Shown here one piece after another: positions 1 through 9,318 of a stretch of 49,245 nucleotides of DNA. The first letter of the stretch is position 1; each line of letters begins with the position of its first letter. The notes under the pieces are model-generated. The model saw only the letters and a program-made list of their open reading frames with translations. It was not told the origin of the DNA and did not search any database. The DNA comes from a virus. Location of the stretch: positions 1 to 49,245 of the IMG/VR virus record IMGVR_UViG_3300021090_001172; one strand, written 5' to 3'. A program made the translations under genes and the position numbers.

Positions 1-1749
1 GTTATCTCCCTCAAGCCCATGACTTCTAACGTAGAAGTACAAGAAAAGAAGAGCCTTTAAGTAAGAATCTGTGGTCGCTTTGTCGAACAAAATTCCGAGA
101 TTAGAATTTGCGAATACGGCTTTCAATTCTTTGGTCGAAGGATCAAGAAATGTGTTCATCACGGTTTCAAACAACGACTTCGAATTGCTAACTTTTTCTC
201 CGTATGCAGTATCATTGTTGAACGAACTCTGAAGACGTGGGATCAAGTATTTATACAGCGTCGATTGAATCTTCGTTTGGCTATCTGCGATAATCCTGAT
301 TTCATTCGGATTCTTTAAATCGAGTCCGGTCGTAGAAATTTTCAGAGCTTCGTCTACGTAGAAAACTGATCCTGGCGAGAAAATGCTAGCATCATAATCG
401 ATGTAATCAGTTTCGAATGTCAGGACTATAAAATCTCCCTTGCTCTGTTGGGCGACGCTCATGGCAGCGTTCGGACTCAATGAATAAACATTGTCTATGA
501 TTCTATTTCCTGGTTGCCCGATGAACGAATCGAACATCCTTGTATTGCCGGCTTTGCTCGTTCGATATCCAAATGTTTGTTCCGAAAAGCGTACGAATGA
601 ATCATCAGCAAAAGCGTACGAATAGCTGTATTCTTTCGAGATAATATGGTAGAGCAATGCAATGCGATCATCTGACGTAGCTGCTTTTATCGAGTTAATT
701 TGATTGAAGGCTGCTGTAACCTTTGCGGCTAGTCCAGTGATCGTTGCAGACTTGGCTTGCGCTAGATCTGTTGGAGAAACATCAGTAATATTAGAAAGGT
801 CCCTGTTGATATCGATGATCTTCGTCTTAGTCATCGACGTCGGATCTGTATCTTTTAATTTTTGAGAACCATCGAGACCAGTCATTTCATCAGAAGCGCA
901 TACTAATAACTTCTTCAATTCGTACAATGACTGAAGATACGTTTTTGTATTAGAGAAATTGTTGGCGTTTGCTTCTGTGAATCCACACTCTCCAAGAATC
1001 TTGAAGAATCCAGTACTAGCCTCAAAGCTTGCAATGATCTCTCCCACAAGACCGTCGGTGTATGATTTGAAGTAGTTGTAGACTAACCTGACATAATCGA
1101 CTTTCGTTCGATTGTTTCGAAGGTTAAGAAACTGTTTGAGGTTTTCTAGCGTGATTACTACACTTCGAAGGAAATTTACTTGTGATGTCACCTTGTCGAG
1201 ATGGGCTAAAAACTGATCTTCACCGTCTACTAATAGAGCTGATGCGTCCTTGTTTTCTTTCATGCTAGAGATCAACTTAACGAATGCTTCGTACTTTAGA
1301 TTGATCATCTGAATCTGAGCGTCTATCAACTCACCTTCGTTAGTCAAAGTTTTGAACTGTCCGCTCTCTCTTCCAACAACGTCTTCTCTTTTCTCGTCTG
1401 CGAACAATGGTTTGAAAGTCATTGTCATAACGATTTCTGGACGCGTCGTAGTCAGACCAGTCAGGTCTTCGTATGGTTTGAATTTTGGAAATGGGTGGGT
1501 TAGAGCAACAGGATCGTAGTTAGCAAGAAGCTTGTGTATGTAGCTTTGCTGGATTGAATGGTAATTCGATTCAAATTTACTAGATTTGTCTAGAGCAAAA
1601 ACGTCTATGTTCGACTTTAGATTCACACTAGTTTTGGTTGATTTTCCCTCAGCATCAAGAAATGAAACAGTTGGGGTTGCAGCGGCTACTACAGGTTGCG
1701 TGCTGATATTCCCGAAAGATACAGCGTTAGATTTGAAGATTATGCTCAT
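1..1749 (-). CDS. Probable virion structural protein, N-terminal 583 residues (runs off window)
   Basis: An open frame on the minus strand runs from an ATG at 1749 through the left edge of the window without a stop, so only the first 583 residues are visible. I do not recognise a family. The visible part is hydrophilic and mixed in predicted secondary structure, with no signal peptide, membrane segment or catalytic motif; it opens MSIIFKSNAVSFGNIST. Its start overlaps the stop of the upstream gene (ATGA), so the two are translationally coupled, and it ends a run of four minus-strand genes that look structural. A virion or tail role is inferred from position and size only. Confidence 0.6.
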   Translation of the reverse strand, partial: MSIIFKSNAVSFGNISTQPVVAAATPTVSFLDAEGKSTKTSVNLKSNIDVFALDKSSKFESNYHSIQQSYIHKLLANYDPVALTHPFPKFKPYEDLTGLTTTRPEIVMTMTFKPLFADEKREDVVGRESGQFKTLTNEGELIDAQIQMINLKYEAFVKLISSMKENKDASALLVDGEDQFLAHLDKVTSQVNFLRSVVITLENLKQFLNLRNNRTKVDYVRLVYNYFKSYTDGLVGEIIASFEASTGFFKILGECGFTEANANNFSNTKTYLQSLYELKKLLVCASDEMTGLDGSQKLKDTDPTSMTKTKIIDINRDLSNITDVSPTDLAQAKSATITGLAAKVTAAFNQINSIKAATSDDRIALLYHIISKEYSYSYAFADDSFVRFSEQTFGYRTSKAGNTRMFDSFIGQPGNRIIDNVYSLSPNAAMSVAQQSKGDFIVLTFETDYIDYDASIFSPGSVFYVDEALKISTTGLDLKNPNEIRIIADSQTKIQSTLYKYLIPRLQSSFNNDTAYGEKVSNSKSLFETVMNTFLDPSTKELKAVFANSNLGILFDKATTDSYLKALLFLYFYVRSHGLEGDN

Positions 1750-4118
1750 CTTACAACCGTCATCAAATTAGACTTGACCTCTGCGCCGAGTTGATAATCG
1801 CTAAACACCGGAACTATGACGAATGCTAATTCTCCAATATCGTCGTCTGATATTTTTTTGACGTACTGGAACGTTCTATTTCCTGAGAGGGCATGAGATT
1901 TTCCAATCATCGATCTCATGCCTTGAAACTCCTTCATGACTATAAAATGATCGATATCATCTAATGATCCGTCGTACTTCCAACGTACCACAATGAAATT
2001 GTCGAAAATCGTCTCTGCTTTTGCATCTGAAGCACTTGAAACAGTCTTGTCTAAAGATACTTCGACAGAGATGAAGCTTCCAACGTTTCCGAATGCAAAA
2101 GGATCTTTAGCATGATTCAATTTCAATGTCTTACTAGTAGTAATAGATCCTCGTTCTAACGTAATCGGTTGAAAAAACTTGAATGGATGATACGAGTATT
2201 TCTTCTTTGTTGATGGATCAACAGCATCCTTAGAAAATTCTTCAAAGAGTGTTTCAGGTGATCGAAGTAATGTCGTCACAACGTATCTGTACTGCCTTCC
2301 CAGTTTAAGAGGAGATACGGAGTTCACAATGCGCAACTTTTCATCGGAGAATATTTTTTCTGAAACGATACCAAAGTTTTCTATCACTCCAACAGTAAGA
2401 TCTTGTCTTTGAATTTCGTAACAGATCAAATCGTTCAACTTGCTACGTTCTTTTAGAACATCTACAGAAAAAAAGTCTAAAAGACTATTCTGCGACAGAA
2501 GTTTCGTCAATGTATTAACATCTGTACTCACAACGTTGGTGTCTAGATCAAATGTAACATTAGGATCTGGATCGAGTGTGATAATCAAGTTTTGAACCTT
2601 CGTATCCACAACACTATTAGCTGCGGGTATATATTCGACAATGATATTTCCAACGATGTTCTTCCTACCATCTTTGAAAAATAACGATACAGCGTATTCG
2701 TACACGTGCCGAGTTTTAACTGTAGAGTCGACAATCTGATATTGCGTTTGCCCGGTATCTACTAAAATTGGGGATGTCGTGATAGCCGTAAATTTCTTAT
2801 CGAAGATAGTACGATCTTTTCTCACGATGTCGAAAGCTACGGCTTCGGGAGAAATTTCTCTCACCTCTATTTCAATCCCGTTGTTTGTGATTTTGAATGC
2901 GAGAGATGCATGCTTGAATCTGCGATATTTCGCCTTAGATGTCATCACTGCATTGGTGAATTCAAAACCCTCTATGCCGGTGGAACTGACAGGAATCGCT
3001 CGATAAACTATACTAGATCCTGCTGGAACGTCTACAACAACAACTTTTTCTCCCTCATGTATATCAAGAGAAATTTGATCTATGTAGAGATATGGTTGCG
3101 TTTCACTGGAAACATGAGACACCAGTTTTTGGTACAAGTTCACGAACTTTGCTTCTGGATCATTCTGCTGAATTCTAAGAGAACCGTGCAGACTCGCGTC
3201 ATTTTTGTAGATAGAAATAGTCGGAGGAATCTTGGGGATTTGAAACACTTCTACTGCCCTAGAAAGATCTACAAGTTTCTCTGTTTGCTGCTGCATGACC
3301 CCAAGCCTATCGAGCACTTCGAAGAATACGAACATCGTCTTGAATGTTCCATCAGAGTTCTTGATGCTTGAGTACGATAGCGTGAAATCTTTCTGAATGT
3401 CTATTTGGTTGTTCAGAGTATTTTGGACGACGAGAATTTTCTGCTGATCTGGGAAGCGTTCTGTCGAACTCGTACCCATGTCAGGAGTTCTGATCACGTG
3501 TTTATAGAACTCATTCAAGGTCGGAGACAGATCATACTTTTTGTTATGAGTTCCTGCGAGGGCTTCTTTAGAATTCAGATGAGGAAGAGATTGATCGATG
3601 ACAGAAGATGGATCTAACCTCTCTGTAACGAGCATTTTCTTTAGATTTACCTTGGAATTGAAATCTGCTACTTCCCCCTTTTGTAGAGTTGTCGCATGCA
3701 AAATTGGAGCGTAATTACCTGCATCGCTAACCTGTTTCACAGTCTGAAGAACGTATTTTGTGCTACGAATCTGAACAGCATTGAAAATGTCAGTACGATT
3801 TGCTTTGACGGCAGCGATCAACTGATTGTTGACTTTAGATGTAGAGTCTGCTCTGACTTGTAAAACAGTTGCTTTTTCGATGTTTTTTGCATGCTCTACG
3901 CTGTCTCGATACAGGGTAGTGACTGCTCTAGGTACGAGTTCTGGATGAAGCTGCAGGTTTACGTTTTTGATAGGGTCTGACTTCTGCGGATTTTTCGTCG
4001 AAAAAGTGATACGAACTATAGAGCCAGCATTCTGGATATCCTGGATAAGCTTCACCTGGTTCACGGTGTATTTGACTGTTCCTTTGATCATATCATCAGT
4101 CACTGCTGAAATATTCAT
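1746..4118 (-). CDS. Large probable virion protein with beta-sandwich-like repeats
   Basis: A 790-residue protein on the minus strand. The frame extends upstream to an ATG at 4172 (opening MYITVKKRKD), but I prefer the ATG at 4118 (MNISAVTDDMIKG): a strong Shine-Dalgarno AGGAG lies about nine bases ahead of it, and nothing comparable precedes 4172. The second half contains stretches that look like fibronectin-III-type beta sandwiches (around residues 320-420 and the last 110 residues), rich in alternating hydrophobic residues and ending in LMTVVR. No enzymatic motif was seen. It is coupled to the next gene by an ATGA overlap. A fibre, neck or baseplate-associated virion role is inferred from size, domain style and neighbours; no family is recognised with confidence. 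Confidence 0.65.
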   Translation of the reverse strand: MNISAVTDDMIKGTVKYTVNQVKLIQDIQNAGSIVRITFSTKNPQKSDPIKNVNLQLHPELVPRAVTTLYRDSVEHAKNIEKATVLQVRADSTSKVNNQLIAAVKANRTDIFNAVQIRSTKYVLQTVKQVSDAGNYAPILHATTLQKGEVADFNSKVNLKKMLVTERLDPSSVIDQSLPHLNSKEALAGTHNKKYDLSPTLNEFYKHVIRTPDMGTSSTERFPDQQKILVVQNTLNNQIDIQKDFTLSYSSIKNSDGTFKTMFVFFEVLDRLGVMQQQTEKLVDLSRAVEVFQIPKIPPTISIYKNDASLHGSLRIQQNDPEAKFVNLYQKLVSHVSSETQPYLYIDQISLDIHEGEKVVVVDVPAGSSIVYRAIPVSSTGIEGFEFTNAVMTSKAKYRRFKHASLAFKITNNGIEIEVREISPEAVAFDIVRKDRTIFDKKFTAITTSPILVDTGQTQYQIVDSTVKTRHVYEYAVSLFFKDGRKNIVGNIIVEYIPAANSVVDTKVQNLIITLDPDPNVTFDLDTNVVSTDVNTLTKLLSQNSLLDFFSVDVLKERSKLNDLICYEIQRQDLTVGVIENFGIVSEKIFSDEKLRIVNSVSPLKLGRQYRYVVTTLLRSPETLFEEFSKDAVDPSTKKKYSYHPFKFFQPITLERGSITTSKTLKLNHAKDPFAFGNVGSFISVEVSLDKTVSSASDAKAETIFDNFIVVRWKYDGSLDDIDHFIVMKEFQGMRSMIGKSHALSGNRTFQYVKKISDDDIGELAFVIVPVFSDYQLGAEVKSNLMTVVR

Positions 4119-4174
4119 GAATGAATCTCCTACAATGATGATATCTTTCCTTTTTTTGACAGTGATATACATGT

Positions 4175-5137
4175 TTACTCGAAGTACATCGTGAACAAAT
4201 TCACGAACGTATGTGAACCGTTACCGTCGACGTAGACCTTGCCTGCAAAGAACATTCTCTGCGTGGTTCCATCGTTTTTCAACCTAACTAACCCAAAGTC
4301 GATGATATCTAACTTTTTTACCTGATTGTTGGACAGCTCGAAGAGCTGACAATGAAGATTGTTCGTATTGCTTGTTGGATCGAATTTGATTTCTTTAACG
4401 TTTCCTTGAAGTTCTAAAGATTTTAGGTTCGCGTATATCTTTTTTTCGATGTCGTGTTGTTCACCTGCTGAAGATATTCTTGGATAGTTTCCCAGCCTGT
4501 GAGCGTCCAAGAACTGTTTATTGTCGAAATCTATGGTCGTACTGTCACGAGGTTTGTTTATAGGAGGTAAGTACTGGAAGTTTGGTAGATGGACCATTCT
4601 TTCATCCTGAAACAGACTATCTAACGTGGTGATATTAGCAGCATACGTCGTATCAGATTGGATCGGATTTTTATCTGTCACGAGAAATCGAATGAAATTC
4701 TGACCAAGGCCGAATTTTTCATGTTCGAATAGCGTGTCTATAGTACCGATCAAAAAATTGTTTTGGAATGCACTTAGAGAAGAACTCAGAAGTATGTTCG
4801 CCGAGGTGACGAAATCATCTCCTGTTACAAATACGCCAGATCCTGTGAGAATCAACCCATTCGCAATAGGGATTTTTGTGTTTTTCAGCGGGTTGAGATG
4901 ACCTCCATCGTCAGATTCGAATGTGATCTGATCGTATGGAGAGGACGCACATTCGAGAAACAGTCTGTTCGAAGGATCGGACGAACCGCTCAGAATGTCG
5001 AGCTCATAAAAAGTTGTAGAATCACTGAAACTAGCATACTCTATCTTGACACCTCGACCGGTAGCAATTTGCCTTCGACCTTCTTCTGTAAGAAGAACAT
5101 CCATGATTCTTGATTTAGGATCTAATATTCCGCTCAT
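4175..5137 (-). CDS. Conserved phage structural-type protein
   Basis: A 320-residue protein starting MSGILDPKSRIMDVLLTEEG. The frame can be extended to a TTG at 5152, but the ATG at 5137 sits one base after the stop of the upstream gene, has a GGAA about ten bases upstream, and begins the recognisable segment, so it is preferred. The N-terminal pattern (ILDPKSRIMDVLLTEEGRRQ, then ASFSDSTTFYE) resembles conserved virion-associated proteins I recall from large T4-like and marine myoviruses; their exact role is unknown to me. No membrane or catalytic motif is visible. It lies in the minus-strand structural block. Confidence 0.6.
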   Translation of the reverse strand: MSGILDPKSRIMDVLLTEEGRRQIATGRGVKIEYASFSDSTTFYELDILSGSSDPSNRLFLECASSPYDQITFESDDGGHLNPLKNTKIPIANGLILTGSGVFVTGDDFVTSANILLSSSLSAFQNNFLIGTIDTLFEHEKFGLGQNFIRFLVTDKNPIQSDTTYAANITTLDSLFQDERMVHLPNFQYLPPINKPRDSTTIDFDNKQFLDAHRLGNYPRISSAGEQHDIEKKIYANLKSLELQGNVKEIKFDPTSNTNNLHCQLFELSNNQVKKLDIIDFGLVRLKNDGTTQRMFFAGKVYVDGNGSHTFVNLFTMYFE

Positions 5138-5138
5138 T

Positions 5139-6263
5139 TTATGGTGTTCCAAAGCGTTGTTGGGCCCATCCGGTTAGGTTAGCCAGATCTCCAACCGAAA
5201 TGACAGTTGCACCAAGTGTGATGATGGCACCGATGTCGCCATCAAACCCATCGACATTCCCGTAACCATCACCGATGTGGTCCCAGTATGCGGCGGCAAC
5301 GCCACCTAAAGCAGACGGAGAACCAACCTCAGCTCCATCTTTGTAACCTTTGCGAGTTGGTGTTGCATCGCTTGTCATACCGACGAGATGAGAATTTCCG
5401 TCGTTGCAATTCGTTCCCCACGATTCTTCAGCAACATCAAACGATTTATACGCAATCGCACCCGCTGACATGCCGAAATCAGACCACCCAGACCCACCAA
5501 GAATCGTTAGTGATGGGTTGAGTACCGTGTCAGTCGCCGTAGCATCAGAGCTCGTATACTTCACGATAGCGAACATAGAAAACGGTGTGATCGCTGATTC
5601 TCCTGAACCGGCTACCCATTGTTCAGGTGTAAATTTGATAGATGGGCAACCCGTGCCAAAGACGTCAGCTGTCTGAATAGGTCTGTTAGCGCCGACGGCT
5701 TGGACTTGCGTGTCAGCATTGACTGTTTGGTCGACCCATTGGCTGACAGCGCCGGCTCCTGCATCGGTGACACTTTTATTGGAGTCGAAGTAACGTGTGA
5801 TACCAGTGATTTGTAACGGGCTCCAATATTCGATCAGACCGGTTCCACCGGTGCTAGTACCCGTCGCATTTGTGACAATAACATCGACAACGCCAGCTGC
5901 ATGTGCACCTGGAATACCAGACACATGCGTTGCGTTGTCGATAGCGAAAGATGTGAAAGCGACCCCGCCAGCAGAGATAGCAGTACATCCTGTCGAACTA
6001 TCAACAGTAACGACTACACGTTGGCCACCTCCTGCAATATCAATACGCGGATAATTAACAGCTGAAACTACAGGAACGCTTCCTACACTTTCCTCAACAA
6101 CTGGAATTATAAAGACTGATCCTCCTAAACGAGTAGAATAGTACGTTCGTCTCATCCTAGTAGCGTCGACAGTCCCTCCCCCTCCTTGACCATCTGTGAC
6201 AATGATTGGTCTTTGGATGAAAAAGGAGTAGTTCTTTTTAACTCTTCGATAATCTCTACTCAT
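5139..6263 (-). CDS. TIG-like plus lectin-like virion protein (tail fibre or capsid decoration candidate)
   Basis: A 374-residue protein. After a basic N-terminus (MSRDYRRVKK) and a glycine-rich stretch, residues about 65-145 (VPVVSAVNYPRIDIAGGGQ through VVDVIVTNATGTS) resemble an IPT/TIG immunoglobulin-like domain. Residues about 150-370 look like a LamG or concanavalin-type jelly roll, with patterns such as QWVDQT, PFSMFAIVKY, GDGYGNVDGFDGDIGAII and a C-terminal WAQQRFGTP typical of phage and bacterial glycan-binding modules. Its base composition is more GC- and alanine/glycine-rich than its neighbours, which fits a horizontally swapped adhesion or decoration gene. A role in host or surface-glycan binding on the virion is inferred. 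Confidence 0.6.
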   Translation of the reverse strand: MSRDYRRVKKNYSFFIQRPIIVTDGQGGGGTVDATRMRRTYYSTRLGGSVFIIPVVEESVGSVPVVSAVNYPRIDIAGGGQRVVVTVDSSTGCTAISAGGVAFTSFAIDNATHVSGIPGAHAAGVVDVIVTNATGTSTGGTGLIEYWSPLQITGITRYFDSNKSVTDAGAGAVSQWVDQTVNADTQVQAVGANRPIQTADVFGTGCPSIKFTPEQWVAGSGESAITPFSMFAIVKYTSSDATATDTVLNPSLTILGGSGWSDFGMSAGAIAYKSFDVAEESWGTNCNDGNSHLVGMTSDATPTRKGYKDGAEVGSPSALGGVAAAYWDHIGDGYGNVDGFDGDIGAIITLGATVISVGDLANLTGWAQQRFGTP

Positions 6264-6322
6264 AGTCGACGGTTCTACATAAGTAATCGAGCCTTATCGT
6301 CTACAGGCTTCGATTCTCATGT

Positions 6323-7753
6323 TTACAGGATCTGGCTTGCCAGGGTGGCAAGTGGACTTCTCTCTCCCTTAATGAGAGTAATGTGGCCCGCGATGCCGTG
6401 GTCTTTGAACTTCTCGACGGCACATGTGAGTCCATTCGTGAAGGCATCCACATGGATGTTATCGATCTGATCGATGTCTCCAAGAAGGATGATCTTAGTA
6501 TTGTCGCCCACACGAGTGATAATCGTCTTAAGTTCGTGCATGCTGAGGTTTTGGGCTTCGTCGATGATCATGAACGTATTCGGAATGGACCTGCCACGAA
6601 GGTATGTGATAGCTTCCACTTCGATCTTTCCATCGTTGATAAGCTTATCGACGTATGGATCACGCTTGAATTCATGGATAAGACCATCTTTTTTGATCTT
6701 CCTATGGGCAAAAAGGAACATCAGATTGTCCTTGATGGGTGCAATCCAAGGATCCATCTTCTCTTCTTTCGTTCCTGGAAGGAATCCGATGTCTTTACCA
6801 ACAGGCTGCACAGGCTTTGTTACGATGATTCTCTCGTACTTTCCCTCTTCGAGAACCTTTTTAAGTCCCGCAGACAAAGCTAGCAATGTTTTTCCGACAC
6901 CCGATGAACCAATCAAGGTGACAAGTTTGATATCGTCGTCCATGAGGAGGTTCAATGAGAACACCTGTTCCTTGTTTCTGGGTTTCAGCCCAAAAACGTC
7001 CTTGTGATCGAAAAGCTTTTCGATAGGTTGACCTTCTTCGACGAAACGTCCGATTGCAGCTGGAGAATCAGGATTGCTCTTCATGATGACAATTTCGTTC
7101 GGATGTAGTCCTTCTCCGTCCAGATACACATTTCTTGACTCGTACCAGTCGGCGAGGACAAGATCCTCTACTATGAGAGTCTTCACTCCCTTGTAGAGTT
7201 CTGATGTGTCGTCGGCGATACGCATGTGAAAGTAGTCTTGGCACTTGATCCCGAGAGAGTCGCACTTTATTCGAACATTGATATCCTTAGAAATGAGGAT
7301 GCAACGCTCTGAACCATTTTCTAAAGCATCGGATATAAGTTTCGCTTGTGCGATGATGACGTTATCGACTTTCGACTGGTCTTTCAGCTCTGCTGGTAGA
7401 AGCAAGTGGCTGTGAGGAGGAATGGGAAGCACAAAGAGCTTCCCACCGGTGGGCAAGACTACTCCTTCGGACAGATTTCCAAGCTCTCTCAATTCATCTA
7501 AACGACGGCTGGTGGCGCGGGCATTTCGACCGATTTCATCCTGTCGCTTCTTTTGCCGATCGAGTTCTTCAAGAGCAACAAGAGGTACAACAACATCGTT
7601 ATCCTGAAATGCGTGCAAGCAATCTGAATCGCTCAGCATAATGTTCGTATCAAGGATGAACACCTTTGTCTTTGGAGGTGCACTCACCATACGTTTTATC
7701 TTACCAGCGGGTTTTGACTGCTTCGTATGTCGAACCGATGTTTTTCTGCTCAT
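6323..7753 (-). CDS. phoH: PIN-PhoH fusion ATPase/RNase (PhoH2 type)
   Basis: A 476-residue protein of the PhoH2 architecture: an N-terminal PIN ribonuclease domain and a C-terminal PhoH ATPase. The PIN domain opens FILDTNIML (Asp35) with further candidate acids at Glu62/63, Asp130 and Asp157 (SKDINVR). The ATPase has Walker A GSSGVGKT at 282-289 and Walker B FMIIDEAQN around 394-402, followed by GDIDQ sensor-like residues near 425. Family knowledge: PhoH2 proteins couple ATP hydrolysis to RNA unwinding and cleavage; phage PhoH genes are common in large myoviruses, though their role in infection is unclear. It is transcribed toward the structural genes. Both catalytic centres look intact. Confidence 0.93.
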   Translation of the reverse strand: MSRKTSVRHTKQSKPAGKIKRMVSAPPKTKVFILDTNIMLSDSDCLHAFQDNDVVVPLVALEELDRQKKRQDEIGRNARATSRRLDELRELGNLSEGVVLPTGGKLFVLPIPPHSHLLLPAELKDQSKVDNVIIAQAKLISDALENGSERCILISKDINVRIKCDSLGIKCQDYFHMRIADDTSELYKGVKTLIVEDLVLADWYESRNVYLDGEGLHPNEIVIMKSNPDSPAAIGRFVEEGQPIEKLFDHKDVFGLKPRNKEQVFSLNLLMDDDIKLVTLIGSSGVGKTLLALSAGLKKVLEEGKYERIIVTKPVQPVGKDIGFLPGTKEEKMDPWIAPIKDNLMFLFAHRKIKKDGLIHEFKRDPYVDKLINDGKIEVEAITYLRGRSIPNTFMIIDEAQNLSMHELKTIITRVGDNTKIILLGDIDQIDNIHVDAFTNGLTCAVEKFKDHGIAGHITLIKGERSPLATLASQIL

Positions 7754-7804
7754 GGTCTACTAACTCAATCTACACAACGAAAAACTCGAAATTAAAATCT
7801 TCTT

Positions 7805-8074
7805 ATGGATAAGCGTCATTTAAAAGTGGTGGCAGGGCAATCCTGCTTTTCGTTCTACAGAACGAATGCAGTCGAATGCCAGAAGAAATCCTGCCGCAAC
7901 TGGATGCAATCAGGTGAACACATGAACTGTGCCATCATTGCTGCATCGAGTGGAAAAATGACGCTTCACGAAATCGGAAAAATCTTCGGACTCACGAGGA
8001 TGAGAATTTGCCAGATAGAAAAAAGAGCCCTTCAAAAGATCAAACAGGCTTTGGGGTCTTATCTGTTTTCTTAG
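7805..8074 (+). CDS. Small sigma-70 region 4-like DNA-binding protein
   Basis: An 89-residue protein on the opposite strand from its neighbours. Residues 53-82 (TLHEIGKIFGLTRMRICQIE, then KRALQKIKQAL) match the helix-turn-helix of sigma-70 region 4, including the R-x-CQIE-x-RAL signature that contacts a -35 element. The N-terminal half has cysteines 14, 25, 30 and 42 and could bind a metal. There is no region 2, so alone it cannot act as a full sigma factor; it may be an accessory DNA-binding or RNA-polymerase-appropriating factor. It overlaps the convergent gene at 8040 by 35 bases. Fold confident, function inferred. Confidence 0.75.
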   Translation: MDKRHLKVVAGQSCFSFYRTNAVECQKKSCRNWMQSGEHMNCAIIAASSGKMTLHEIGKIFGLTRMRICQIEKRALQKIKQALGSYLFS

Positions 8075-8354
8075 CTTCAACGGGTTTTGCCGGAGAAGGC
8101 TTGACTACGGATTTTTGAATTTTCTTCAGAGTGATCTCAGGAAATTCTTCTGGTTGATTTTCATCACCCTCCGTAAGAACATCCTTTTTGTCATTTACTA
8201 AAAGGTGTTCTTTCATGTCCGCGATGGACAAAACTGATGCACCTGAAGGTTCATGAGCTTTGATCAGATGGCCCTGCTTGCTAAGACGCGAATGCGCAAT
8301 TCTAGGGTCAAGTCCAGCATCAATTACATCGATAAGGGGTCTATGGATAGCCAT
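8040..8354 (-). CDS. Hypothetical protein with Lys/Pro-rich tail
   Basis: A 104-residue protein not recognised. The N-terminal half (MAIHRPLIDVIDAGLDPR) looks folded; the second half is acidic, then lysine- and proline-rich (VVKPSPAKPVEAKKTDKTPK), typical of a disordered tail. It ends inside the convergent sigma-like gene. A strong hairpin (8381-8413) separates it from the upstream minus-strand gene. No function is proposed. Confidence 0.6.
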   Translation of the reverse strand: MAIHRPLIDVIDAGLDPRIAHSRLSKQGHLIKAHEPSGASVLSIADMKEHLLVNDKKDVLTEGDENQPEEFPEITLKKIQKSVVKPSPAKPVEAKKTDKTPKPV

Positions 8355-8380
8355 TTGCTCAGTTTTCTCCTAGAATAAGT

Positions 8381-8413
8381 AAGGGCGAGCCATCAGAAGA
8401 TGTGCTCGCCCTT
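8381..8413 (-). terminator. Strong stem-loop, probable terminator or attenuator
   Basis: A ten-base perfect stem AAGGGCGAGC (8381-8390) pairs with GCTCGCCCTT (8404-8413). The intervening bases add a further CATC/GATG stem, closed by an AGAA loop with one bulged T, giving about 14 pairs. On the minus strand it follows the stop at 8441 and is followed by ACTTATTC, a weak T-containing tract. It probably limits read-through from the histone-like gene into the gene at 8040. Confidence 0.65.
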
Positions 8414-8440
8414 TCAAGAGACATAGATCTTAGATAGAGA

Positions 8441-8665
8441 TTACGTCTTTTTAGCCTCTCGGGAAGCCTTTCGTTCAGTCTTTTTCTCCTGGTCTTCCTG
8501 CTTCAGAACCTTGACAAGACCACTGACTTTATTTCGAAGCATACGAAGGCCTCGACGTGCTCGAACTCCTGCAGATACGTTGCCCTCGGCATTTTTCAGA
8601 ACATCAAGTTCGACAGCAAGAACAGTAGCTTTAAGATCATCCCACAAAATTTTCACGTCACTCAT
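8441..8665 (-). CDS. Histone H1-like (Hc1-type) DNA-binding protein
   Basis: A 74-residue basic protein. The core (about residues 20-55, LDVLKNAEGNVSAGVRARRG, then LRMLRNKVSGLVKVLKQE) matches the pattern of the chlamydial histone-H1-like Hc1 family: a helix, a K-x-x-GN-x-x-A-x-R-x-R motif, a second helix and a lysine-rich tail (KKTERKASREAKKT). A textbook Shine-Dalgarno GGAGG lies about six bases before the ATG. Family members bind DNA non-specifically and compact it. In a phage this suggests packaging-associated or host-chromatin-directed binding, which is inference. Similarity judged by eye. Confidence 0.65.
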   Translation of the reverse strand: MSDVKILWDDLKATVLAVELDVLKNAEGNVSAGVRARRGLRMLRNKVSGLVKVLKQEDQEKKTERKASREAKKT

Positions 8666-8715
8666 CGTTATCCTCCAAGATAGCTAGGCTAATTTTATCA
8701 TCTTTTTGGTCACTT

Positions 8716-9312
8716 TTAACCAATAATTTTGTCGACGATGCCCATTTTTACGGCATCTTCAGGTGTTAGAAACGTATCGTGACCTGCTTTCATCAACGAT
8801 TCTAACTGTTTAGCTGTCATTTTAGTTTCAGCTAAGAGAGCATCTTCCATCATCTTCTGTGAACGAAGGCTCTCTTTTAGTTCATTCGTCAGCTGAAAAA
8901 TGTCTCCTTCAATAGCATCTGACATCGGATGGATCATCACACGAGCATGCTTTCCGATCATTCTTCCTCCCTTGAGACCACTCGCAAGGATCAAAACACC
9001 TGCAGACATGACCTTACCAAGCCCAACTGTATAGATAGGGCATGGTACAAACTTCATGATATCGTACAGAGCGAACATGTCGTCGACTGAACCACCTTCA
9101 GTGCTAATGATGAGAGTAATTGGATCTACTTTGTTTTGGTTGACGCACAGAATGATTTCAGATATTGTCGTGGCAATCGATTCTTCTGTCACTTCTCCCG
9201 TAAGATACAGAACCCGGCCTAAAGGATGGGGATCTGCCTCGAGCGCTGCTTTCGCAATGTCTTTCTTTGTGACTGTCTTTCTAATGCTCTTTCTGCGCTT
9301 TTTGACTGCCAT
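8716..9312 (-). CDS. clpP: ClpP-like serine protease (phage type)
   Basis: A 198-residue protein, close to normal ClpP length, with a basic N-terminal extension (MAVKKRRKSIRKTVTKK). The catalytic triad is visible: Ser103 in GKVMSAGVLILASG, His128 in ARVMIHPMS and Asp179 in GHDTFLTPEDA. The oxyanion-associated STEGGSVDD (about 70-78) and the closing GIVDKIIG are also typical. No Clp ATPase is in the window, so it may work with a host unfoldase or alone, for example in head maturation or regulator turnover; that is inference. Its upstream region carries a 17-bp tandem duplication that doubles the AGAGGAAAAGG ribosome-binding segment. Confidence 0.93.
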   Translation of the reverse strand: MAVKKRRKSIRKTVTKKDIAKAALEADPHPLGRVLYLTGEVTEESIATTISEIILCVNQNKVDPITLIISTEGGSVDDMFALYDIMKFVPCPIYTVGLGKVMSAGVLILASGLKGGRMIGKHARVMIHPMSDAIEGDIFQLTNELKESLRSQKMMEDALLAETKMTAKQLESLMKAGHDTFLTPEDAVKMGIVDKIIG

Positions 9313-9318
9313 GACTTC

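Noticed and set aside
2779-3617. Plus-strand frames inside the large structural gene at 1746
   Set aside because: They run antisense to a long coherent coding frame, lack ribosome-binding sites and show no recognisable domains.
4119-4172. N-terminal extension to ATG 4172 of the gene at 1746
   Set aside because: No ribosome-binding site is seen before 4172, while AGGAG stands nine bases before ATG 4118.
5138-5152. TTG start at 5152 for the gene at 4175
   Set aside because: The ATG at 5137 is one base after the upstream stop, has GGAA upstream and begins the family-like N-terminus.
5288-6054. Plus-strand frames opposite the TIG/lectin-like gene
   Set aside because: They are antisense to a clear beta-rich coding frame and owe their openness to its GC-rich codon use.
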